In this document: in pieces, positions 1 through 5,836 of the stretch
Position numbering within the stretch: the first letter of the stretch is position 1
Layout of the letters: the number at the start of each line of letters is the position of its first letter
IMG/VR virus record: IMGVR_UViG_3300035034_000514
Location: 1 to 25,484 of that record
From: a virus
DNA: 25,484 nucleotides
Strand: one strand, 5' to 3'
Notes under the pieces: model-generated
Databases searched by the model: none
Seen by the model: only the letters and a program-made list of their open reading frames with translations
Told to the model about the DNA's origin: nothing
Program-made: the position numbers and the translations under genes

Positions 1-443
1 AGGTAGTTTTCCGATGCGAGCTTAGCTACAGCGTATGGGCTGTTAGGATTAGGCAGTGTGTTTTCGTCGAACACGTGGACAGATGGATCGAACTCACCAC
101 CATCACGTAAAAAATCACTAGCAGGTTGCCAGCCGTACACTTCCATTGTGCTAGCAAACAAAAAATACTCGACATTATATTTTACTGCGCATTCGGCTAG
201 ATTCACTGTGCCTATAAAATTAGTACGAGCAAAACCGTCTTGGTCATAGAAGCTGTCCTGGACCTCTGTTTGCGCAGCTAGATGTATAACAATGTCTGGC
301 CTAAAACGTTCCATTTCTAATTCTACGTCAACTCGATATCTTATGTCGCCTGTGAATTGATGCACGTGATGCGTATCACATAGCACTTTTAGCAAATGCT
401 GTCCGATAAACCCACTTGTGCCTGTGATAAATATTTTTTTCAT
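1..443 (-). CDS. NAD-dependent sugar-nucleotide epimerase/dehydratase (SDR family), 3' end cut by window
   Basis: Reading leftward from ATG at 443, 147 codons are visible before the window edge, so the C-terminus is missing. The protein opens with the extended-SDR Rossmann nucleotide-binding motif TGTSGFIG (residues 7-14). It continues with HLAAQT and an FASTMEVYG segment that supplies the catalytic Ser/Thr. The YAVAK catalytic YxxxK motif lies near residues 137-141. These are hallmarks of the family containing UDP-glucose 4-epimerase, GDP-mannose dehydratase and GDP-fucose synthase; substrate cannot be told from this fragment. Such enzymes interconvert nucleotide sugars in the cytoplasm. AGGAGA at 450-455 (minus strand) is a good ribosome binding site for this start. 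It is divergent from the gp14-like gene, with 63 bases between them. Sugar genes recur at 6427-10021, so a role in glycan modification is plausible (inference). Confidence 0.88.
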   Translation of the reverse strand, partial: MKKIFITGTSGFIGQHLLKVLCDTHHVHQFTGDIRYRVDVELEMERFRPDIVIHLAAQTEVQDSFYDQDGFARTNFIGTVNLAECAVKYNVEYFLFASTMEVYGWQPASDFLRDGGEFDPSVHVFDENTLPNPNSPYAVAKLASENY

Positions 444-470
444 ATTATTGTCTCCTGACTATTTAACCTA

Positions 471-478
471 AATTTATC
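471..478 (-). promoter_or_regulatory. Possible T4-type late promoter (GATAAATT) for the epimerase gene
   Basis: On the minus strand the octamer is GATAAATT, one base off the GATAAATA form seen elsewhere in this window. It lies 28 bases upstream of the start at 443 and abuts the plus-strand octamer at 478-485. Together they form the near-palindrome ATTTATCATAAAT. It is a weak match on its own. Confidence 0.35.
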
Positions 479-485
479 ATAAATA
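478..485 (+). promoter_or_regulatory. T4-type late promoter octamer CATAAATA
   Basis: CATAAATA differs at one base from the T4 late consensus TATAAATA. It lies in the short divergent gap, just upstream of the AGGAG ribosome binding site (496-500) and the ATG at 507. The same octamer precedes the plus-strand gene at 17930. Transcription by a gp55-like late sigma factor is inferred from the T4 paradigm. Confidence 0.6.
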
Positions 486-506
486 GTATAAATTCAGGAG
501 AACTCA

Positions 507-1583
507 ATGGCTCGTTTAAGCCTCTGGAAGCCCCACAAAGGTCTCGATTTTAAATTTATTGATCGCGTAGTAGCCGAGCATCTTTATGCTGGGGGTACTG
601 GCGTACATGTTCACAAATATTTAGGTGTGCCGCAAAATATTAATAGTGCTAACGGGCTAGATATAGGTTCAAGCGAAAACGTTACAGGTGAGCCAAGCGA
701 AACGTTTATACAAGATCTATTGTTTCTTGAGAATCGCGATCGCAGCTACGATGATACTATTTACATAATGCGAGGGCAATATAATATCCTCGACAACGAT
801 GCGTACGATCTAACCCAATTTGGATTATTTTTATCTAACGATACGCTGTTTATGACTTTTCACATTGAGAGCATGGTAGAGACCTTAGGACGCAAGCTCA
901 TGCCCGGCGACGTGCTTGAGCTACCTCATTTGCGCGATGATCTGCTGCTAGGGCGCGAGGATGCTGCTAACAGATTTTATGTGGTGCAAGAAGGCACACG
1001 ACCAGCAGACGGTTACGATCCTGGCTGGTGGCCTCACTTGTGGCGTGTTAAACTTACTCCTATGCCAGACAGCCCAGAGTACAACGACATACTCGGGGAC
1101 GGCACAGAGGATGATGACCTCCGTAATCTTGTTAGCCAGTATGCTAACGATATTAAGATAAACGACGGAGTACTTGCTGAAGCAGCAGCGGAAGTTAAAT
1201 GGGATCCGCAATATCGACGCAACGAGCATTTGTATTTTGATCCGGCTGTGCCTGACAAACCCACCATCGGCTTCGAATATGCTGGTGCCGGTTATGAACC
1301 TCCTAACGGTGCTGCTATCATTGGAAGTGGCAGCAGTTTTCCGGACGATGCGAAAGATTGCGATTATTTTTTACGAACAGATTTTACCCCAAGCAGAATA
1401 TTTCAAAAGGATGGCGACCGCTGGAAGAATATCTCAACAGATAATCGATACGTGTGGGCTACTGCTGATCGCTTACTCACTTCGTTCATTAACAACGATG
1501 ATACCAGTGTGTGGACCAACGGAACTACGCAGCCAGTTAAAACAAACCTAAGCAAAGTGATTAGGCCTAAAACAGATGACTGA
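507..1583 (+). CDS. 14: T4 gp14-like neck (head completion) protein
   Basis: The 358-residue product starts MARLSLWKPHKGLDFKFIDR. It carries segments I associate with the neck protein of T4-like cyanophages: FLENRDRSYD, then MRGQYNI, then a DLTQFGLFLSNDTLF block followed by FHIESMVETLGRKLMPGDVLELPHL. The last block corresponds loosely to the T4 gp14 region with LSINPNLFKH and GDLIYFPM. A WWPHLWRVKLTP segment follows near residue 178. In T4, gp13 and gp14 form the neck that closes the filled head and receives the tail. T4 gp14 is shorter (about 256 residues); the longer form is usual in marine relatives as far as I recall. The start is well supported by AGGAG 7 bases upstream. It heads a plus-strand structural operon and lies two genes before the gp15-like gene, close to T4 order 13-14-15. 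No signal peptide or membrane segment is apparent. Confidence 0.75.
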   Translation: MARLSLWKPHKGLDFKFIDRVVAEHLYAGGTGVHVHKYLGVPQNINSANGLDIGSSENVTGEPSETFIQDLLFLENRDRSYDDTIYIMRGQYNILDNDAYDLTQFGLFLSNDTLFMTFHIESMVETLGRKLMPGDVLELPHLRDDLLLGREDAANRFYVVQEGTRPADGYDPGWWPHLWRVKLTPMPDSPEYNDILGDGTEDDDLRNLVSQYANDIKINDGVLAEAAAEVKWDPQYRRNEHLYFDPAVPDKPTIGFEYAGAGYEPPNGAAIIGSGSSFPDDAKDCDYFLRTDFTPSRIFQKDGDRWKNISTDNRYVWATADRLLTSFINNDDTSVWTNGTTQPVKTNLSKVIRPKTDD

Positions 1584-1632
1584 TTTTATAATGTTTTTTA
1601 TAAGAGATCTATTTAAAAAAAAAGGAATAACG

Positions 1633-2148
1633 ATGAGTGATTTTAACACAGCACTAAAAATTGTATTAAAATGGGAAGGCGGTTATGTCGATCATCCTCG
1701 CGATCCCGGTGGTGCTACTAATCTAGGTATTACTCGTGCTGTTTACGAACAATGGCTAGGACGTAAGGTGACAAAAACAGCGATGAGAAAGCTAACCCAC
1801 GAGCAGGTTGAGCCTATATACAAAGAATGGTATTGGGATAAATTGCGGGCAGAAGATATTCCGCACGGTCTGGACATTTGCGTATTTGATTTTGGCGTAA
1901 ACGCAGGCGTTCATCGTAGCAGCCGTTATCTACAGCGTACAGTGGGTGCGACACAAGATGGCATCATTGGCCCTCTTACGCTTAAACAGGTTAACAAATA
2001 TGTAAAACGCAACGGTGTGGCGCAAGCTATACAGTCGTTTAGCGAATCACGTCGTGACTATTATCGTAGCCTCCATCATTTTGATACTTTTGGCAAAGGT
2101 TGGTTAAATAGAACTAACGATGTAGAACAGGAGGCACTGAAAGTATAA
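1633..2148 (+). CDS. GH108-family peptidoglycan hydrolase (putative N-acetylmuramidase/endolysin)
   Basis: From ATG at 1633 the product is 171 residues, a normal size for GH108 enzymes. The catalytic Glu lies in the family motif KWEGGYVDHPRDPGGATNLGIT (Glu15). The DFGVNAG segment near residue 100 and QDGIIGPLT near residue 125 match the second, peptidoglycan-binding half, and the end (FGKGWLNR) is also typical. The enzyme should cleave the glycan backbone of murein. It could act as a lysin from inside the cell or as a virion-associated hydrolase. No signal peptide or transmembrane segment is seen. An in-frame ATG exists at 1576, overlapping the gp14 stop, but 1633 is preferred because AAAGGA sits just upstream and family homology begins there. 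The stop overlaps the gp15-like start by one base (TAATG), so translation is probably coupled. Its placement between two neck/tail genes is unusual relative to T4. Confidence 0.88.
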   Translation: MSDFNTALKIVLKWEGGYVDHPRDPGGATNLGITRAVYEQWLGRKVTKTAMRKLTHEQVEPIYKEWYWDKLRAEDIPHGLDICVFDFGVNAGVHRSSRYLQRTVGATQDGIIGPLTLKQVNKYVKRNGVAQAIQSFSESRRDYYRSLHHFDTFGKGWLNRTNDVEQEALKV

Positions 2149-3476
2149 TGTCTAATATGGACTATTTTTACGACAGCCAGATACGTAGATATTTACTACA
2201 GCTGATTCGCGCTTTTAGTTTCTTTGAGGTGCAAGCAACTGATAGCAACGGCAACACTATCCAGCGTCGTGTGCCGGTGCGTTATGCTGACCCAAGCAGA
2301 ATGGTCGCGCAAATTATGAAAGGCAATAGCGAAAACATTCTAAACAGTGCGCCAATGATGAGCCTGGGTATTACTGCGCTCAAACAAGATCCAACAATGC
2401 GCCATGCTCCTGGCTATGTAGATCGCAGACAGGTAGCAGAACGAGAGTATAATGCTGTCACTGGTGCTTATACACAAAACCAGGGTAATCTGTATACGAT
2501 CGAAAGACATATGCCGGTGCCTTACATTATGACAACACAACTAGATATATGGACCACTAACACAACAAACAAGCTAGAGCTGCTTGAGCAACTGTTGGTT
2601 ATTTTTAATCCTAACATACAAATACAATCCAATGATAACCCACTTGACTGGACTAGCGTTTTTGAAATAGAGCTAACAGATGTGAACTGGAGTAATCGAG
2701 GTATTCCTGCCGGTACTGACACCACTATTGAATATGCTACATTAACATTCGACAATACAGTGTTTATTAATCCGCCAGCAAAGGTACAACGTCAGAAAAT
2801 TATTCAGCAGATTGTTACTAATATCCATAGTGTAACAGATGTACAAGATTTAAACTTTGAGTTTGATCGCTATTACGATTTCTTTGCTAACATCAACGAA
2901 GATAGTCGGTTAATTGTCACTCCGAACGATCTAGAAATCATTGTCTCAAATGGTACGCTCGAATTAGTTAACAGTGCTGATGAAGGACAGAGTTGGAGTG
3001 ACCTAATAGAAATGAAGGGCGACATTAGCTCTAGCAGCCGCGTCGAACTTAATTTGCGCAATGATATAGAAGATCGTAGCGAGCTAGTATATGGCACGGT
3101 TGCATTTACCGGCGACGATACAATTTTAAATTTTACAGTTGACACTGACACCTTACCTGGCGATACATTAGACCCTGTCAGGGTTATTGATCCCAATAAC
3201 TTTACGCCTGATAACACCGACGGTGTGCGTTATCTACTAGTGAACAATGATATTTTGGCTAATACTACTGCAAGTAATGTATGGAACACTACAGCTAAGG
3301 TTGGTAACATACTGGAATATGATAGCAATACATGGTCTGTAGCGTTCACAACATCAAGCAACACAGAGTACGTATCTAGCAGCATAAGCGGAACACAGTT
3401 TAAATGGACCGGGTCTGAATGGCTCGACAGTTACCAAGGTCAATACCGTGCGGGATATTTTCGTCTTATTCTCTAA
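2148..3476 (+). CDS. 15: T4 gp15-like proximal tail sheath stabiliser/tail completion protein
   Basis: The 442-residue product opens with YFYDSQIRRYLLQLIRAFSFF. It contains the segments that define this family in marine T4-like phages: IERHMPVPYIMT, DIWTTNTTNKLELLEQLLVIFNP, a DNPLDWTS block and FINPPAKVQRQ. T4 gp15 caps the contracted-tail sheath and tube and joins the tail to the neck. The first ~250 residues hold the recognisable core. The remaining ~190 are a longer extension ending QYRAGYFRLIL, which I cannot assign. ATG overlaps the upstream stop (TAATG), with AGGAGG at 2129-2134; an in-frame ATG at 2157 is an alternative. The 3' end is odd. A second, differently encoded copy of the last 10 residues and stop lies 258 bases downstream, beyond an HNH relic, so the present C-terminus seems to have been rebuilt by an insertion. 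The assignment to gp15 rests on remembered family patterns. Confidence 0.68.
   Translation: MSNMDYFYDSQIRRYLLQLIRAFSFFEVQATDSNGNTIQRRVPVRYADPSRMVAQIMKGNSENILNSAPMMSLGITALKQDPTMRHAPGYVDRRQVAEREYNAVTGAYTQNQGNLYTIERHMPVPYIMTTQLDIWTTNTTNKLELLEQLLVIFNPNIQIQSNDNPLDWTSVFEIELTDVNWSNRGIPAGTDTTIEYATLTFDNTVFINPPAKVQRQKIIQQIVTNIHSVTDVQDLNFEFDRYYDFFANINEDSRLIVTPNDLEIIVSNGTLELVNSADEGQSWSDLIEMKGDISSSSRVELNLRNDIEDRSELVYGTVAFTGDDTILNFTVDTDTLPGDTLDPVRVIDPNNFTPDNTDGVRYLLVNNDILANTTASNVWNTTAKVGNILEYDSNTWSVAFTTSSNTEYVSSSISGTQFKWTGSEWLDSYQGQYRAGYFRLIL
3442..3459 (+). repeat. Left copy of an 18-bp direct repeat at the end of the gp15-like gene
   Basis: AATACCGTGCGGGATATT occurs here in frame as (Q)YRAGY near the end of the gp15-like gene. 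It recurs exactly at 3700-3717. The two copies flank the HNH relic and are offset by 258 bases. Confidence 0.9.
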
Positions 3477-3640
3477 GTTTACATTTGTCGCCGTGGTATT
3501 TAGCATAATTCCCTTTGTCGAAATTTCTTCCGCAGTGAGAACATTTTTTCTTCTCCCCGACGATCTTGGCACGACATGATGTTTTTCGGTATACTCTTCG
3601 GGTGCGCACTCTCTATATCGTGCTCTCCTAATAAGGCTTA

Positions 3641-3648
3641 GATAAATA
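3641..3648 (+). promoter_or_regulatory. Possible late promoter octamer GATAAATA upstream of nudix
   Basis: GATAAATA on the plus strand lies 82 bases upstream of the Nudix start. However, it is antisense to the conserved IYL codons of the HNH relic, so it could be coincidental. If active, it would supply late transcription to nudix and the next gene after the insertion. Confidence 0.3.
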
Positions 3649-3682
3649 GCAGTATACTTATTTTGTAAAAAAGGATAATTTT

Positions 3683-3690
3683 TATTTATC
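3683..3690 (-). promoter_or_regulatory. Possible late promoter octamer GATAAATA for the HNH relic
   Basis: On the minus strand GATAAATA lies directly at the upstream edge of the HNH relic, where a homing-endonuclease promoter would be expected. It also overlaps TATCAA, which may belong to the second gp15 C-terminal copy (YQ). Evidence is positional only. Confidence 0.3.
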
Positions 3691-3699
3691 AAAATTGCG

Positions 3700-3717
3700 A
3701 ATACCGTGCGGGATATT
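3700..3717 (+). repeat. Right copy of the 18-bp direct repeat; start of an orphan gp15 C-terminus
   Basis: This is an exact second copy of the 3442-3459 repeat. In the right frame 3699-3734 reads EYRAGYWRLIL and then TGA, matching the gp15 end QYRAGYFRLIL. The last codons differ (AGA for CGT, ATA for ATT, TTG for CTC) while the protein is kept. The TGA overlaps the Nudix GTG start as GTGA. This looks like the original gp15-nudix junction. Confidence 0.82.
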
Positions 3718-3730
3718 GGAGACTTATATT

Positions 3731-4159
3731 GTGACCGTAACCGCAGCGGGCGTTTTATTTTTAGCTCGTGACACCGGTCGTTGTTTGCTACAATTGCGTA
3801 ACAGTGACAAGCGTCATCGCCACACCTGGGGATTTTTCGGAGGCATGCTCGAAGCAGGCGAGACGCCATATGAAGCTATAAAGCGTGAGCTAACAGAAGA
3901 AATCGGATTTGTGCCAGCGCTAGAAAAACTAAACCCCATTGATGTGTTCCAGAGCCACGACAAGCGTTTTTATTATTACAGTTTTGTGGCCGTTGTAGAA
4001 GCAGAATTCTCTCCTACGCTAAATAGTGAGAGCGCAGGATATGCATGGGTCGATATAGGACAGTGGCCACAGCCGTTACACCAGGGCGCTCGAACTACAC
4101 TAAACAAAAATAAAGGTACGGAAAAACTTCGTACCATCTTAGATATACACACCCAATAA
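3731..4159 (+). CDS. Nudix hydrolase
   Basis: From GTG at 3731 the protein is 142 residues, a compact single Nudix domain. The Nudix box Gx5Ex7REUxEExGU is complete at residues 38-60: G38, E44, R52-E53-L54, E56-E57, G59. The two glutamates of the EE pair should bind the metal. Such enzymes hydrolyse nucleoside diphosphates linked to another group, such as oxidised nucleotides, ADP-ribose, nucleotide sugars or capped RNA; the substrate is not evident. A TTG start at 3695 is possible but less likely. GGAGA at 3718-3722 sits 8 bases before the GTG, and that GTG overlaps the stop of the orphan gp15 end, which suggests ancestral translational coupling. The stop overlaps the next gene by one base (TAATG). 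Confidence 0.88.
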   Translation: MTVTAAGVLFLARDTGRCLLQLRNSDKRHRHTWGFFGGMLEAGETPYEAIKRELTEEIGFVPALEKLNPIDVFQSHDKRFYYYSFVAVVEAEFSPTLNSESAGYAWVDIGQWPQPLHQGARTTLNKNKGTEKLRTILDIHTQ

Positions 4160-4752
4160 TGCAAATAGTAGATATAAAATGCGCCAGAATCGAACAGGCG
4201 TTGCAGCAGTACATGCTCAACGGGGCAATCCACGATGACTTTAAATCTGGTCAGCTGTGTGTAGTTGATGTGCGTGGGTGCAGGGGACACCTAAAGTGTA
4301 ATGACGAAATTATTAATCATTTTATTTTAGTTATTGTTAACCAGCACAAATCCGTATTGCTAAAAAAGATGATTGCTGATTATAGCAAAATATTATATTC
4401 GTTGGACTCGCTACAAAAAGAATTTAGTATACCAATTGTGCTAGACAAATACCGTGTGTTAATAAATCCATTACGTGCGCTATATTTCGAAATGCTAAAT
4501 GTAATGAATCATTACTCAGGTACAGCCTACGAGAACACTATCTTAAAGATCGTGCAGGATGCTGATTTTAACACAAAAGCAAAAAATGCATTAGTAAATG
4601 ATATTACAGAGCTATTGCAATTTTATAACACTTATAGTGTGCACTTCGAAGACCAGATGCCACCTATACAGCTCATGCATGCACAGAAAAAAATATTCGA
4701 AATGCGCTTGTACTACCAAGCATTTAACGATATACTAACCTGGACTATTTAA
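4159..4752 (+). CDS. Hypothetical protein, predicted largely helical
   Basis: This 197-residue protein is not one I recognise. It begins MQIVDIKCARIEQALQQYML and has a hydrophobic stretch (HFILVIVN) near residue 55. The rest is mostly charged or amphipathic sequence suggestive of alpha helices. No catalytic motif, signal peptide or clear transmembrane helix stands out. Its ATG overlaps the Nudix stop (TAATG), so it is probably translated with nudix as the last gene of the plus-strand operon. Its end overlaps the bilin reductase gene, read from the other strand, by 4 bases. Length, coupling and codon structure support a real gene; function is unknown. Confidence 0.7.
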   Translation: MQIVDIKCARIEQALQQYMLNGAIHDDFKSGQLCVVDVRGCRGHLKCNDEIINHFILVIVNQHKSVLLKKMIADYSKILYSLDSLQKEFSIPIVLDKYRVLINPLRALYFEMLNVMNHYSGTAYENTILKIVQDADFNTKAKNALVNDITELLQFYNTYSVHFEDQMPPIQLMHAQKKIFEMRLYYQAFNDILTWTI

Positions 4753-5336
4753 ATTACGTCAGGAAAAAGAAGGTTGTGTACAAAATCATGTGCTCGTTCT
4801 TTTCCTATATTACTCTGTAACATACGAAAAGTTTGTGGATTCGCTCGTTGGCATTCAACATAATGCTGTTGTGCTAGTACACTATTTGCCTTGTTACCGG
4901 GCAGGATGCTTATGTAATCTTGCAACACGGTTACCCCAGCATGTATGTCATCTGCAGACGGGGTTGAGCAAACAAACTGATCGCTAAAGAAATGTGCCCA
5001 ATCTGGCAAAGGTCTAGGTGTGCCTACTTGTGGTATTGATACTGTGCGGTTGCCTACAGTAGGCGTTACATCTAAAAACATACCAGTAAAATTGCCATTT
5101 ATCTCAATCACATCAAACCCATAGATAGGCGAATCAGTATTAGTATGCGGCATTATTACGCAATGAACAATACTTACCTTGGGCGTGATAAATTCTTGCA
5201 GGTGCGCAGAGCGAAACAGTTTACTAGTCCAGGTCCTATTTGTCCACGGATAATCATATATTGCGCGTGACGATCCTACCTGACTAAGCAGAGTATCTAT
5301 TTCGGCTGAGAGTTTATTGTACCAAGTCAAAGACAC
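4749..5336 (-). CDS. pcyX: Ferredoxin-dependent bilin reductase, PcyA/PcyX-like
   Basis: The 195-residue product matches the ferredoxin-dependent bilin reductase family along its length when compared by memory with Synechocystis PcyA. SIVHCVIMP matches DILHCVMFP (His58, equivalent to PcyA His88). SPIYGFDV matches LPMFGCDL (Asp75, equivalent to catalytic Asp105). PDWAHFFSD matches PEWGNIFSD, and the AQQHYVECQRANPQT end region also matches. The family reduces biliverdin IXalpha to phycobilins using ferredoxin. The active-site His is kept here, whereas as I recall it is replaced in PebS, favouring a PcyA/PcyX type. The PcyA Glu76 position appears as Gln47, or as a shifted Glu48. PcyX from ocean phages makes phycoerythrobilin and also sits beside a heme oxygenase gene. 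The protein is about 50 residues shorter than PcyA. It starts with GTG inside the heme oxygenase gene (23-base overlap), so the two are co-expressed. Family is near certain; the PcyX label and product are inferred. Confidence 0.85.
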   Translation of the reverse strand: MSLTWYNKLSAEIDTLLSQVGSSRAIYDYPWTNRTWTSKLFRSAHLQEFITPKVSIVHCVIMPHTNTDSPIYGFDVIEINGNFTGMFLDVTPTVGNRTVSIPQVGTPRPLPDWAHFFSDQFVCSTPSADDIHAGVTVLQDYISILPGNKANSVLAQQHYVECQRANPQTFRMLQSNIGKERAHDFVHNLLFPDVI

Positions 5337-5823
5337 TATCTTGTATTGCCTCTATTAATGTAAATGCGTGATTTGCTTCAATGCCTAAATCTGTGTGTTT
5401 TCCTTCGAGACGATTACGTACCCATTCAATCGAATCAGTTCTTTGCGTAAAATCTAAATGAGTAGTAGGTCCAGGTGCAAGTTTTTTAAGCATTTGCCCG
5501 CCATATAAATCGCCTAAATAATTAACATATAGGTGTGCGTCTAATAATTCATCGCTAGTCTTGTTAATCCATTTAACGTAGTCTGTTGTTGCGTTTAACA
5601 CTACCGGATAAACTCGTTTAGTATCTTCTAATAGTAAATCAGCTCGACGGAGACTCTCAGGTAGTGTAATTCTTTTTTCTATAGCAAGGGTATATACATA
5701 TTTTTGATAGGTAAACATATTCCATGCGGTAGACGAAAGTTGACCTGCCATTAATGCCTTGCTGTAATTGCTTTGCTCTATGCGGTCGTGTGCATTTTGT
5801 GTTAGTTCTTTAAGTGTTGTCAT
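5314..5823 (-). CDS. ho1: Heme oxygenase (biliverdin-forming)
   Basis: From ATG at 5823 the product is 169 residues, shorter than cyanobacterial HO1 (about 230-240). The N-terminal LTQNAHDRIEQSNYSKALMAGQL matches the heme oxygenase start, with His12 as the likely proximal heme ligand. AHLYVNYLGDLYGGQMLKK, near residue 110, is the family signature; its GD.GG glycines and Asp shape the distal pocket. EANHAF near the C-terminus is also conserved. The enzyme opens heme to biliverdin IXalpha, CO and iron, using ferredoxin or another reductant. The start is chosen because homology begins there, with AGGA 11 bases upstream; the longer open frame to 5904 lies inside the oxygenase gene above. Its 3' end overlaps the bilin reductase by 23 bases, so biliverdin would pass directly to that enzyme. 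No ferredoxin gene is in the window, so reductant probably comes from the host or elsewhere in the phage. Confidence 0.92.
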   Translation of the reverse strand: MTTLKELTQNAHDRIEQSNYSKALMAGQLSSTAWNMFTYQKYVYTLAIEKRITLPESLRRADLLLEDTKRVYPVVLNATTDYVKWINKTSDELLDAHLYVNYLGDLYGGQMLKKLAPGPTTHLDFTQRTDSIEWVRNRLEGKHTDLGIEANHAFTLIEAIQDSVFDLVQ

Positions 5824-5836
5824 GCTAGTACTTATC

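Larger units (their letters stand above)
3466..3692 (-). pseudogene. Broken HNH homing endonuclease relic
   Basis: Reading leftward, one frame (about 3692-3550) gives KYTAIYLSLIRRARYRE followed by YTEKHHVVPRS. These are the N-terminal helix and the first HNH histidine pair of small phage homing endonucleases. No ATG, GTG or other strong start precedes it, and the central HNH residues and linker are missing. After GRRKK, the -1 frame from 3543 to the TAA at 3466 gives CSHCGRNF, then YHGDKCK. This is the CxxC...HxxxC zinc finger that ends many of these enzymes. The two end parts have therefore been joined by loss of roughly the middle of the gene and now lie in different frames across an A6 run. 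The relic is convergent with the gp15-like gene and overlaps its last 11 bases. It is unlikely to be active; homing endonucleases of this kind normally spread by cutting alleles that lack them. Confidence 0.8.

Noticed and set aside
1576-1632. Longer N-terminus for the GH108 hydrolase starting at 1576
   Set aside because: No ribosome site precedes 1576 and the extra residues (with a short hydrophobic run) are not part of the family; AAAGGA fits the 1633 start.
3695-3730. TTG start for the Nudix protein
   Set aside because: These codons coincide with the orphan gp15 C-terminus read in another frame; the GTG at 3731 has a ribosome site and the GTGA overlap.
3354-3869. A 171-residue minus-strand open frame taken as one intact gene
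   Set aside because: Only its middle part matches an HNH domain; the ends are antisense to gp15 and nudix, and the zinc finger lies in another frame. It is recorded as a relic instead.
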